A program made the translations under genes and the position numbers. Under the pieces are notes generated by a model, which made no database searches, was not told the origin of the DNA, and was given only the letters and a program-made list of their open reading frames with translations. DNA of 64,000 bases from Myxococcales bacterium (GTDB taxonomy: Bacteria; Myxococcota_A; Polyangia; Haliangiales; Haliangiaceae): NCBI GenBank assembly GCA_016716835.1, contig JADJUW010000001.1, forward strand, positions 372,001 through 436,000. Direction: 5' to 3'. Positions 50,852 to 59,643 of the stretch are shown here, in pieces. How positions within the stretch are numbered: the stretch's first letter is position 1; every line of letters starts with the position of its first letter.

Positions 50852-53764
50852 ATGTCTCGCGTCTTAGTGCCTCTTACCCACCGGATGGCCTGCCTTGCCG
50901 CAGCCCTCGTCATAGCGTGGGTTGCCGTGTTTTCGCCGGGGGCCAACCGCGGCGATTCGCTGGCCTTTGCGGCACCGAGTGCAAAGAACACCGCGATCCG
51001 CCAGCGGGTTGCCGCCGCCGCGCATGCCGCGCATCCTGCGCCTGCCATAAAAGGCCCCAAGCGCCTCAAGGCTGCAACCTCGCCCGCCAAGCGCGCCGGG
51101 CTAGCGGCCTCGGCCCGCTTGGCTGGTGCAGAGCGCCCCGCGCGCCTCTACCGCGTCGACGCCGAGCCCTTGCCAGATGGCCCCATCTTCGTCAATGGCC
51201 AAAGCTACTTGGCAAAAGACGTCTACACCCAATTGCGCGGCGATGCCGAAGCCGTCATGACCCAGCTGCCGCCTAAGACACACTATTATATTGGCGTCGG
51301 CCGCTCGCCGACCGCGCTGGTTACCTTCCTCAGCCTGGTGGCACCCGATAACGCGGTATCGTTTCCATCAAGTGGGCTTCGAGGTGGCATCGCGCCACAG
51401 GACATCGCCGAATTCGACCGCCACATCGAAGCGCTCATTCCGCCCGAAGCGTTCACCAGCGGAAAAACAATTGTCCTGATGGACACGGTCTCCGGCGGCG
51501 GCTCGCTGCGCGCCATGCGCGACCGCCTTGCCGCCTATAGCCTTAAAAAATATGGCAAGCCTGCGACCATTTCACTGCTCGGCCTCGGTGGCACCGCCGA
51601 TGGCATCACCCACGTCGTTAAAAGCACAGGTTTTCTAAGCGCCGGGAAAGACGATATTGCCCCCTACATCGGCGAGCACCAGATTGGCCGCAACACCTTG
51701 GAGCAATTGCCCGCCAAGCGTAACCCCAAGCACGCCGATTTTCGCAGCGCGCTGGCGCAGCGCATGATGCGAGACGACGTCCTCGATAGCTTCATCGAAG
51801 ACGGGTATCGCCGCGTTGCTAGGCTGAGCCCTTCTTTGAGCCGCATCGGCGTCATCGAAAAACGCGCCTATAACGACACAAGCACTGATGTCGATTTTGC
51901 GAAATTCAAGACGGCGTTGGCTGCGGAAATAGCGTCGGCGAGTGTGCAACCTAAGCACGCAGGCGAGGAACTGCGGATTGTCGTGCGGTACGACGCCGAG
52001 GGTGGGCGCACGATCGTGGAGTCAAATCTCGCAACTCTTAAGCCCGTGATTGCGCGCCACTTAGTGCACCTAGTCTACGACAAGCCAGGCGCGCCCGCGT
52101 GGGACCTTGATATTCGAGCCAAACTAAAGGCCGGCGGCGCCGCCATAGACGCCAATTCAATTGTGATATCGCGGAGGATGGAAAATACAAAACTACGTAA
52201 GCGGACGATCCCTTCCGGCGCCCCTGTCCCAATTAGATTTGACATCCACTCCGTAAAGCCTGGCACCATGGCCGAGGCGCAAGATGCCATCCTCGCCGTG
52301 CTGGCGCCTGTTGCGTGGAACGCCGAGCCGGGTGCCAAGCTGCGGCTTTCAATGACGCCACCGGAGAATCAAGTAGTCAGCCAGCAAGCGATTGCCGTAT
52401 CAGCCAACGTCCCTGCGATATGGATCGCTCCCCTGAACGTCCCGCAGGCGCTTGCGCCATTTGCAGCCTTAATGGGCGGCTCGGCGCATGGCCTGCCCAG
52501 TGGGTTGGACATCGAAGTAACGCTCGACAAGGATGGTCGCGTCTCAGCGCGAGACGCCGTCGTCATTACGCGCAAAGATGTGGAAGTATCGCCAAAGGAA
52601 TTTCCTCGCAGGCCACGAGCCATCACCTATCACCGCGGCCAATTCACTCGCATGCCTCGTGCGAAGGCGATCACCGAGTTCAAGGAGCGTCTGGCATCGG
52701 TCCTTGGAAACGTGGTGGTAGGTGGCGGCAAGCCAATCACCGGGCATATAAAACTCCGGCCAGCTCGGAGTGGATTCGGACGCGATAATGTAATGCAAGT
52801 CGCCTTACCCCCAAGCCTAGAGCGGCTGATCAAGGGCAGGAGCCTGCAGTTCAACATCGAAGCGATGTCTGACGGAGAAGACGTTAGTTCACCCCTGGAT
52901 GTCGATATTGCGATCAAATTTGGCGCCGACGGTAAGCTCGTGGGTGAGGATGGAATTGAAATAACGTTTCCACCTCGCGAGGTGAAGCGCGAAAAAAAGG
53001 TCGTGCCACACGGCACGATGCGCTACAGCGGCCACACAACCGTTTCTAAAGAAGTGGGGCTTGCCACCCTGCATCGCCTGCTTAAGAATAATTTGTACCA
53101 GACTCGTATCGATGCTGCGGCCGGTCCCGTTGTGATCGAAGTGAGCAAGACGCGGGAGGGCAATGACTCTCAATTGAGAGTCGAGAGCGACCTTCCGGTT
53201 GGATCGCTATACTGGATAAGCTATACCTGGGCAGACCACATTTCCGCGCTCGTGGGCGGCGAATGGGAAGTTCTTGACAACGTCCAGAAGCGAGCGCCTC
53301 TCCCCGGGAAGGTGCGCATTGAAATTGACGTCGATAAGAACGGGCAGTTGAAATTGGACGGTTCTATGAGGCTGATGCATGTGACCCGCCGCCTACCCTT
53401 TAAGCAACCACGTTCGGCACAGCGATTGGGCATGTTCGGCATCGGCCCGCAGGTGAAATACGATGAGTTGGTGGCCCAGCTGTCGCGCGACATCGCAACT
53501 TCGTGGCAGAGCCTTGCCTTCGATGGCGGCGCCAATCGCGCGTTTAGCGTGACGATCGAGCCATCCGGTCGGGAGTTTACGCTGTCATCCGAACTCCCGC
53601 CGGAGCTGCTGTTCGAACTAGCGGTTGGGAGCAGCTGGGTCCTGCAAAAACTTGTGGTCGGTGACCTGACACAACCGCGGCGGCCCTTTACATTCCAGAT
53701 CCAACTCGACGGCGAGGGTCGCGTCGCAGGACCAGGTTCCATACGGGCAGAGCGCCCCAATTAG
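50852..53764 (+). CDS. Exported giant protein: PRTase-like domain plus five ~130-aa repeats
   Basis: 970 aa, not recognised. A signal peptide or anchor (CLAAALVIAWVAVFSPG, residues 14-30) leads into a basic Ala-rich linker (40-95). Residues 110-290 look like a phosphoribosyltransferase fold: HYYIGVGRSPTAL, then KTIVLMDTVSGGGSLRAMRD, where acidic and Gly residues sit as in the PRPP loop (family normally reads DD then TGGT). From about 370 there are five tandem units of roughly 124-140 residues, each ending in L-D-I/V-x-hydrophobic, DGxV/L: DLDIRAKL (about 418), GLDIEVTLDKDGRV (551), LDVDIAIKFGADGKL (682), VRIEIDVDKNGQL (821), FTFQIQLDGEGRV (946). No catalytic role is claimed. It pairs with the next gene. 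Confidence 0.65.
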   Translation: MSRVLVPLTHRMACLAAALVIAWVAVFSPGANRGDSLAFAAPSAKNTAIRQRVAAAAHAAHPAPAIKGPKRLKAATSPAKRAGLAASARLAGAERPARLYRVDAEPLPDGPIFVNGQSYLAKDVYTQLRGDAEAVMTQLPPKTHYYIGVGRSPTALVTFLSLVAPDNAVSFPSSGLRGGIAPQDIAEFDRHIEALIPPEAFTSGKTIVLMDTVSGGGSLRAMRDRLAAYSLKKYGKPATISLLGLGGTADGITHVVKSTGFLSAGKDDIAPYIGEHQIGRNTLEQLPAKRNPKHADFRSALAQRMMRDDVLDSFIEDGYRRVARLSPSLSRIGVIEKRAYNDTSTDVDFAKFKTALAAEIASASVQPKHAGEELRIVVRYDAEGGRTIVESNLATLKPVIARHLVHLVYDKPGAPAWDLDIRAKLKAGGAAIDANSIVISRRMENTKLRKRTIPSGAPVPIRFDIHSVKPGTMAEAQDAILAVLAPVAWNAEPGAKLRLSMTPPENQVVSQQAIAVSANVPAIWIAPLNVPQALAPFAALMGGSAHGLPSGLDIEVTLDKDGRVSARDAVVITRKDVEVSPKEFPRRPRAITYHRGQFTRMPRAKAITEFKERLASVLGNVVVGGGKPITGHIKLRPARSGFGRDNVMQVALPPSLERLIKGRSLQFNIEAMSDGEDVSSPLDVDIAIKFGADGKLVGEDGIEITFPPREVKREKKVVPHGTMRYSGHTTVSKEVGLATLHRLLKNNLYQTRIDAAAGPVVIEVSKTREGNDSQLRVESDLPVGSLYWISYTWADHISALVGGEWEVLDNVQKRAPLPGKVRIEIDVDKNGQLKLDGSMRLMHVTRRLPFKQPRSAQRLGMFGIGPQVKYDELVAQLSRDIATSWQSLAFDGGANRAFSVTIEPSGREFTLSSELPPELLFELAVGSSWVLQKLVVGDLTQPRRPFTFQIQLDGEGRVAGPGSIRAERPN

Positions 53765-53794
53765 CCTAAGGGGGCCATTGGCGTAACTTGGCAA

Positions 53795-56700
53795 TTGAAT
53801 GTGCCTCGGGGATGTCGAACGCTATACGCGGTGTCTAGCGATTTCGCCCCCGGCGTTGAGTCGCATGCCCAGGAGTCGACCAACGCCTTGGTCAGCACGG
53901 AGATTTCCAGTAGCTCAAACATTGCCGCAAGTACACTTCAGTTCTTGGCGCTTGATCCTAAATGGACCGCCTCGTTGCCCCTAGAAGGCACCAAACCCGT
54001 TGTCCTCGACGTCAAACAGATCCTCGCCTTCGAGCGACCTCGCCTTAGGCTCTCGCGTGGCAATATTTCGCTCGAACTGGTCGTTGACCACAAAGCGGGT
54101 GGCGGCGCTAAGATTCACGCCGACATATTTATTTTCAAGGGGCCAGCCGCCGTTGTCCCTGGATCGAGCGCAGGCGAGTCGCCTGCGGTTACGTGGTTAC
54201 TGGACGATGCCTCCACCAATACCGCGGCAAGCTCCAGCACGTCGTTTCGTGTTGGCTACCTACTTGAGTTTTCGCCAGACGGCGAGCTGCTGCATCAAGT
54301 CGCCTCAATGGGGCCGCTTACCCTCGGTCAGGTCAACAGCGACGAACTGGGAAAAACTAATTTTGCAGCCCTTAGCTTGGGTGCGGGCAAAGAGCTACGC
54401 CTAAACTTATCCCAGCTTGACGACAAGCGCATCACGAGTCTTACGTATAAGACGGCAAACATGTTGCTGGTGGTATCAAGACAAGCAAGCACCAGTGAAC
54501 TAGTTCTCCAAACATTTGCCCCACCACCGCAAGCCGCCGCCGCTTCGTCGGTTCCGGAAGAGGTAGCAGCCAGTGATGCCGATGCAGAAGTCGCACAGGC
54601 GGGCGCGGAAGAAGCAACCGAGCTTGCAGAGGCATCAACTGACACTGAGCCGGAGTTGCTCGAGCCCAGCGATGAAAGTGCGACCGTCTCTCCTGCCTTG
54701 AGCCTGGTCTCCGAAGTAACGCTGCATCGCGACGAGACTGGAGCCTATCGCGTTGTTGCGATGAGTTTGCACCGAGGTGGCATCACCGCGAGTGGGGTCC
54801 GCCAGGGCGAACAGGCGTATCTCGGATACGTTGAATTGCCGGTGGGCCGCGGCGGCGCCAAACTCCGGCTGGACCTCGGCCGCGTCGCCGAGCGTCGCGA
54901 ACACCGCTTTGCATTTGCCTCCCTGACCCATACGATCTTGCTCACCGCCGAATTTGGCAACAAGGAAGACGTTGGCGACGTCGCCAGCAAGGGCTGGCAG
55001 CTCGAGGTGTTTGAAGGCGGCGCGGATCGTTGGGCGGTAGGAGGCATCGACGTCGTAGAGCAGACGGGCGAGGACGAGTCTAGCGACGACATGGGCGAAG
55101 CCTCGGAAATTCCCGCGGCGCCGGTGCTGGCCGCGCTGCACGCGGAAGAGCGACCGTTCGCGCGATGCCGCCTAAAGCGCGACCCCAAAACCGGCGCCTT
55201 GAAGGTTGTCAATTGGCACATCACCAAGGGTGCGGTGAATATAGGCGGCGAGCAAGGCAAAAATAATGCCCGCCTCAACTACGTTGAAGTTCCCATCGGC
55301 GGCCAAGGTGCCATGCTTCGGCTCGAACTCGGCCGCCTCGCCGAACGCCGCGAACACCGCCTCGCGTTTGCCTCCCCGACGCATACGATCGTGATGACCA
55401 GGCTGTCGCGTAAGCTGGCATTAGCTCTGGCTGACGGCGAAGGAATGGGCGCGCCCGCCAGCATCCCATCGTGGTCGATTGAAGTTTTTGCGGGTGGGGT
55501 TGATAGCTGGGATGAGCTTGGCACAACGCTGGCTGGTGCGAGCGACGGCGACGAGGAAGCGTACGACAGCGCCTATGAAGTAGACGCGAGTGCCGTGCTT
55601 GCTGCCCTCAAGGCGGACCAAACTCCAATCGCCCGCTGCGTGCTTACGCCCGATGCCTTAGGCGTGCTGCGCGTGACCAACGCGAGCTTGACCGTTGGCC
55701 ACCTCGAATTGGGACTCGACCGCGACGGCGAAGCACGCCAAAAATATATTCGCGTGCCGCTTGGTGGAAACGCCCACATGCGGCTCGACGTGGCGAAGTT
55801 GCCAGATCGCAAGCAGGTGCGCGTCGCGTTCGCCACCGCAGGCCATGCCATTGTCCTGCAGCGCGAAGCTTCCGCCCCTTCAATCGAAGCGTCGCCAATG
55901 GGACCGACGTGGAGCGTTAACGTGTATCTCCATGCGGGGGTTGCGCCCTCACGCCCGCGCCGCCAACTCCCAAAGACCATCGATGAGGCGCAAGCCGAAG
56001 CCGACGCGATGTTGGGGCTGTCGGTCTCCGTAGGCAATGACGAAGAAGCGATCGTTCAAATAAGTCCGGCAGAGCTTGATGGGCTTGAGGCAAATTTTCG
56101 CTTTGTCTTGGCACCCGATGCCAATGGGGAATTGCAAACCAAGGAAATCCTGGCCACGCGCGACGGCCTGGCGCTGGCGATGTCGCGCGACGAGGCGGGT
56201 AGCCTTCGTGGCGAAGTTTCTTTGCAGCTACCAAATGGCGCGCGGGTATGCTTTAGCCGGCGCGCACTTGACGAATCCATGGCGAACGAGTTGGTGCTTG
56301 AGTCGAGACGATTCAGGGCGGTGTTGACTCGGAGCGGCGGCGCCACCGCGGCGCGATCGTGGCACCTTGAGCTGCAAGGCAATACCACGCTATTTGCCGC
56401 ATCCGCCGAGCTAACCGAAATGTTGTTGCCTGTGGGTGAATCGCCAGCGGCTATCTCTGCGCCGCCGCCCGATCCGGATGCCGAATTGATGGCCTTGGCG
56501 GCCCAACTTGACGCCCAGCAAGCCAAAGAGGCGAGGGCCGAAAACGCCGCGCTGATGCCGGAACTGGCGGAAGCAGATGCAATCGAAGCCGATCGCGTCA
56601 GACGCGAGGCCTACCCTAATTACGGTTCCTCGGCCCATGATGAGGACCTGGGGTCCTTCGAGGCACCACCAGATGTTCCGATCACGTGGTCGCCAATTGC

Positions 56701-57487
56701 ATCCTGTACGCTCGTGGACGATGGGCTCGGGGGGTGGACCATTGGCGAAAATGGCCTAACGGTGCACCTCGGTGGTCGTAGTTCAGGCAACGGCATCGGG
56801 ATTAATCTTGCGCCAGACCGTCATCAATGGACAACCACCACAGCCTATGGTCGCTTCGGCGTGTTTCGTGCGCCAGGCGAAGTGGGCATGACCGGCGCGT
56901 TTAGAACCGGAGCGTTAGGCTTGGCGGGCGACGCGCGCCTGCGCGGGCCTACCTGGTCGGCGAAGCTAGAACAATCACTTGCGCTACCAACTCTAACCCA
57001 ACGCTTCAGGCTCGATCTCTCTGAGCAAGCGCGGGCCTTCAACGCTTCGATCGCCTACAATCCCAAGGGCCTTCCACATTTTCACTTCGAGGGCGTTGCT
57101 GTCCGCGACCACCTGACCAAGACGAGCAGTTGGCGTTTCGGTGCGACGTCAAGCAATAATATCGCGCAAGACCTCGGGCTAGCACTCACCGCCAGCATTG
57201 AACGCGACAGCGACGGCCTGCGACGATTTATCGAGGCCGAGATTTCTCGCAAGTTCTCCGCCTTTGCGGCCCTATCCTTGGCTGGCGGCACCAATGGCGA
57301 GTCTCACAAGATGACGCTAACCGTGAGTCTCCTCAATCCGCTAGCCGTCGCGACGGGCAATGCGTCAAACTCTTTGTACGAGCAGCTTCAAAGCAGCTTG
57401 TTGCAAGTGTTCTTGTCGGTCGAGAAGTCCAACGGCGCAGCGGCGGTGTTCAATGTCGGCTTCGTTAGGCCACTTAGCGACCACTAG
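53795..57487 (+). CDS. Giant protein with five ~150-aa repeats and a barrel-like C-terminus
   Basis: 1230 aa, not recognised. No signal peptide is visible; the first in-frame codon is TTG at 53795, and GTG at 53801 or 53831 is also possible. Repeat units at about residues 153-242, 303-408, 453-568, 610-714 and 760-890 share a core: (LGYVELPVGRGGAKLRLDLG, LNYVEVPIGGQGAMLRLELG, YIRVPLGGNAHMRLDV), then AERREHRFAFASxTHTI. The units are joined by acidic Ala/Glu-rich linkers (around 250-300). Residues 950-1230 (SGNGIGINLAPDRHQW, FGVFRAPGEVGMTGAF, LALTASIERDSDG) alternate in a way that suggests a beta barrel. It begins 30 nt after the PRTase-like gene, so the two are probably co-expressed. Confidence 0.6.
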   Translation: MNVPRGCRTLYAVSSDFAPGVESHAQESTNALVSTEISSSSNIAASTLQFLALDPKWTASLPLEGTKPVVLDVKQILAFERPRLRLSRGNISLELVVDHKAGGGAKIHADIFIFKGPAAVVPGSSAGESPAVTWLLDDASTNTAASSSTSFRVGYLLEFSPDGELLHQVASMGPLTLGQVNSDELGKTNFAALSLGAGKELRLNLSQLDDKRITSLTYKTANMLLVVSRQASTSELVLQTFAPPPQAAAASSVPEEVAASDADAEVAQAGAEEATELAEASTDTEPELLEPSDESATVSPALSLVSEVTLHRDETGAYRVVAMSLHRGGITASGVRQGEQAYLGYVELPVGRGGAKLRLDLGRVAERREHRFAFASLTHTILLTAEFGNKEDVGDVASKGWQLEVFEGGADRWAVGGIDVVEQTGEDESSDDMGEASEIPAAPVLAALHAEERPFARCRLKRDPKTGALKVVNWHITKGAVNIGGEQGKNNARLNYVEVPIGGQGAMLRLELGRLAERREHRLAFASPTHTIVMTRLSRKLALALADGEGMGAPASIPSWSIEVFAGGVDSWDELGTTLAGASDGDEEAYDSAYEVDASAVLAALKADQTPIARCVLTPDALGVLRVTNASLTVGHLELGLDRDGEARQKYIRVPLGGNAHMRLDVAKLPDRKQVRVAFATAGHAIVLQREASAPSIEASPMGPTWSVNVYLHAGVAPSRPRRQLPKTIDEAQAEADAMLGLSVSVGNDEEAIVQISPAELDGLEANFRFVLAPDANGELQTKEILATRDGLALAMSRDEAGSLRGEVSLQLPNGARVCFSRRALDESMANELVLESRRFRAVLTRSGGATAARSWHLELQGNTTLFAASAELTEMLLPVGESPAAISAPPPDPDAELMALAAQLDAQQAKEARAENAALMPELAEADAIEADRVRREAYPNYGSSAHDEDLGSFEAPPDVPITWSPIASCTLVDDGLGGWTIGENGLTVHLGGRSSGNGIGINLAPDRHQWTTTTAYGRFGVFRAPGEVGMTGAFRTGALGLAGDARLRGPTWSAKLEQSLALPTLTQRFRLDLSEQARAFNASIAYNPKGLPHFHFEGVAVRDHLTKTSSWRFGATSSNNIAQDLGLALTASIERDSDGLRRFIEAEISRKFSAFAALSLAGGTNGESHKMTLTVSLLNPLAVATGNASNSLYEQLQSSLLQVFLSVEKSNGAAAVFNVGFVRPLSDH

Positions 57488-57735
57488 CAGCCCTCTCGTC
57501 CCGCTGCCGCTTAGACATCGCCAGCGCACTGCCTGGCTAAGCCTGATGTGTCATCTACTTACGGAGTGACAACTGCGGGCGTCGTTCCCCCAGAACTGGA
57601 CAGCTAGTGAGCTTTGGATCTGGGCGTCCCGGCACCGTCGAGGGGGCCTGAATTGAAGCGAATTCGCCCGATCTACAGTTCGTTTCACTAAGGCCAAGTC
57701 GCCCAGTCGCGAGTTGGCGCAGATCGCCCGCGTGA

Positions 57736-57741
57736 TAGGTT
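57736..57741 (+). promoter_or_regulatory. -10 box of the PaaK-like gene
   Basis: TAGGTT, ending 7 nt before the ATG at 57749. The same hexamer serves dnaK (44414-44419). GGGG in the spacer may act as a weak Shine-Dalgarno. Confidence 0.35.
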
Positions 57742-57748
57742 GGGGACG

Positions 57749-59593
57749 ATGGGTAACGTCCTTGAAGTCGCAGGCTGGAGCCCTCCATCCGCCAATGCGG
57801 CTTGGGTGTCGCGGCTGCGCCAACCGCACACCATCGGCATCCTGTGGCGCGTTGAGCGCGGCGGGCTGGCCATCTCGCAACCTGCCGTGGCGCCAGGCAG
57901 TCACTATGCCGTTCAATACCTGGCAGCGTGGTTTTGCCGGCACGGCGCGCGCGCGACGTTGGCGCCAACGGCGCGACAGCGATCGCTTGCGCGCAGCGTC
58001 GGCCGCCGGCCTGAGCCCGTCTTGTTTGAGGTGCGCTGCTCGGTTGCGCGCATGGTGCAGCTGATGCCTGCGCTGCGACGCGCCTTGTGGCAGCAAAAAC
58101 ACGCAGCCGTGTTAATTGCCTATGAGCCCAACCGCGTTCGCCCAAGCGCAGCCCTGACACACCTATTGGAGGCGACATTGCGCGCGTGTGGTGCGACCTT
58201 ACCTGCAAGGATCTGTCGCGATCTCGTCTGGCGCCGCCATGTGGGCCAGCTAGAGCTGCTGCATCACTGCGATGACAAGAAGTTTGCGGTCCCCTGGCCA
58301 ACCGGCGCTTCGGGCAACGAAATCCTGCATGCCGTCGCGCGGCAGTGTGGGTTGATCCACGGAGATGCGCCAACCTATTTGCGGCGGCGTGTCGCCCGCA
58401 GCCTAGAGGTCGCCAAGCACACTATTCCCTTTTGGCGCGAGGCCGGTCCGTTTGGTCGGCTGCCTGTTCTGCCCAAGGCGGCTTGGCAAGCCGGGCTTGA
58501 GGCGTCGATGGCGGTGCCACTAGCGGCGGCGCTCCACGACCGTGCCTACTATGTCGGTGGCTCAAGCGGGACCACGGGCGAGTCCTCGTTGGTGGTCTAT
58601 GAGGCGCCGGTCAAGGCCCATCGCGTCGCCTCCGAAGAGGCGTATTGGGCCAGGCCGGAGCGTCCCCGCTTCGTCGCGCTCAATCGGCCCGCCAATTTGT
58701 TTGGCTGGCTGCCTGATCCCAACCGGTTTCGTACCGCGATGGAAGGCCCCAGGAAGCGGATCATAAGCCCCGGCGAAAACCCCACCACCGCGTCTGCTCC
58801 GGCGTGGCGGCGCGTTAGCAAGGCCTTGGCCTCGTTTGGCACCACCGCGCTCGCGGCCGATGCGCAATATCTGATGGGCTGGGCCTGCAGCGAGGGCTTT
58901 GCGGTGCCGTCGACATTGCGCGAGCTGATTTACGCGACCAATGCGTCTTGGAGCTTTCAGCGGCGTGAGCTTCAGCGCCGCATCGGGCGGCGGGGCCGCG
59001 CGCTCTACCACTGCGGCGAGGTGGGCGCGATCGCCATCAGCTGCGCACGGGGGGCGTGGCACCTCATTGAAACCAATGTCTACTACGAAATCTTCAATCG
59101 AGGACGTCCGGCGGCGGCGGGCGAGCCAGGGTTGTTGTTGATCTCAACGACCGACACGCACGTCAGACCGCTATTTCGCTATCCGCTAGGGGACGTGGTG
59201 GCTTGGGCCAAGGTGCCATGCGCGTGTGGAACGCCTGGGCGAACCGTGGTCCTGGAGGGCCGCCTTGCCCACGTGTTTGCGGACGGCCGCGGTCGCTATG
59301 TCACCATGCGTGCGCTCGACGGGCAGCTGCAGGCGACGACGGATGTGGCGTTCCTGCGCGTGGTGCGAGATGAGGCGGGGCTTGAACTGCAATACATCGG
59401 GGGCCCCAACGCTCGGCTGCCCGTGGCCAAGCTCTCGCGGGCGCTTGGGCTTGCGGTCCGCGCCACGCGCGTTGCCGAGCTGCCCTTGCACGCCGCCGGC
59501 GGCAAGCTACCGCTGCTCTCGGTGCCTAATCTCAGCGACGTGCTGTTTCCGATGTTCACCCGGGCAGGCCAGCCGCCCATTCGTTGGGCGTGA
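57749..59593 (+). CDS. PaaK-like adenylate-forming enzyme with unknown N-terminal domain
   Basis: 614 aa. The C-terminal 400 residues are an ANL (acyl-CoA synthetase/luciferase) enzyme of the phenylacetate-CoA ligase type: P-loop YVGGSSGTTGESS (about 268-280), YHCGEVGAIAIS (420), IETNVYYEIFN (440), THVRPLFRYPLGDVV (470-483) and CACGTPGRTVVLEGR with its two Cys (491-493). The first 200 residues (RLRQPHTIGILWRVERGGL, CRDLVWRRHVGQLEL) match nothing I know and lack a signal peptide. The acid substrate is unknown. It lies between the repeat proteins and purD, with no shared promoter visible. Confidence 0.78.
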   Translation: MGNVLEVAGWSPPSANAAWVSRLRQPHTIGILWRVERGGLAISQPAVAPGSHYAVQYLAAWFCRHGARATLAPTARQRSLARSVGRRPEPVLFEVRCSVARMVQLMPALRRALWQQKHAAVLIAYEPNRVRPSAALTHLLEATLRACGATLPARICRDLVWRRHVGQLELLHHCDDKKFAVPWPTGASGNEILHAVARQCGLIHGDAPTYLRRRVARSLEVAKHTIPFWREAGPFGRLPVLPKAAWQAGLEASMAVPLAAALHDRAYYVGGSSGTTGESSLVVYEAPVKAHRVASEEAYWARPERPRFVALNRPANLFGWLPDPNRFRTAMEGPRKRIISPGENPTTASAPAWRRVSKALASFGTTALAADAQYLMGWACSEGFAVPSTLRELIYATNASWSFQRRELQRRIGRRGRALYHCGEVGAIAISCARGAWHLIETNVYYEIFNRGRPAAAGEPGLLLISTTDTHVRPLFRYPLGDVVAWAKVPCACGTPGRTVVLEGRLAHVFADGRGRYVTMRALDGQLQATTDVAFLRVVRDEAGLELQYIGGPNARLPVAKLSRALGLAVRATRVAELPLHAAGGKLPLLSVPNLSDVLFPMFTRAGQPPIRWA

Positions 59594-59643
59594 CGTCGGT
59601 ATCGCGCTCTACTTTTGTGAGAAAGAAAGGTAATAAGTTACCA

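Noticed and set aside
54000..57487. Horizontal transfer by base composition
   Set aside because: The island at 50.8-57.5 kb looks slightly richer in A/T by eye, but I could not compute it, so I do not claim transfer.
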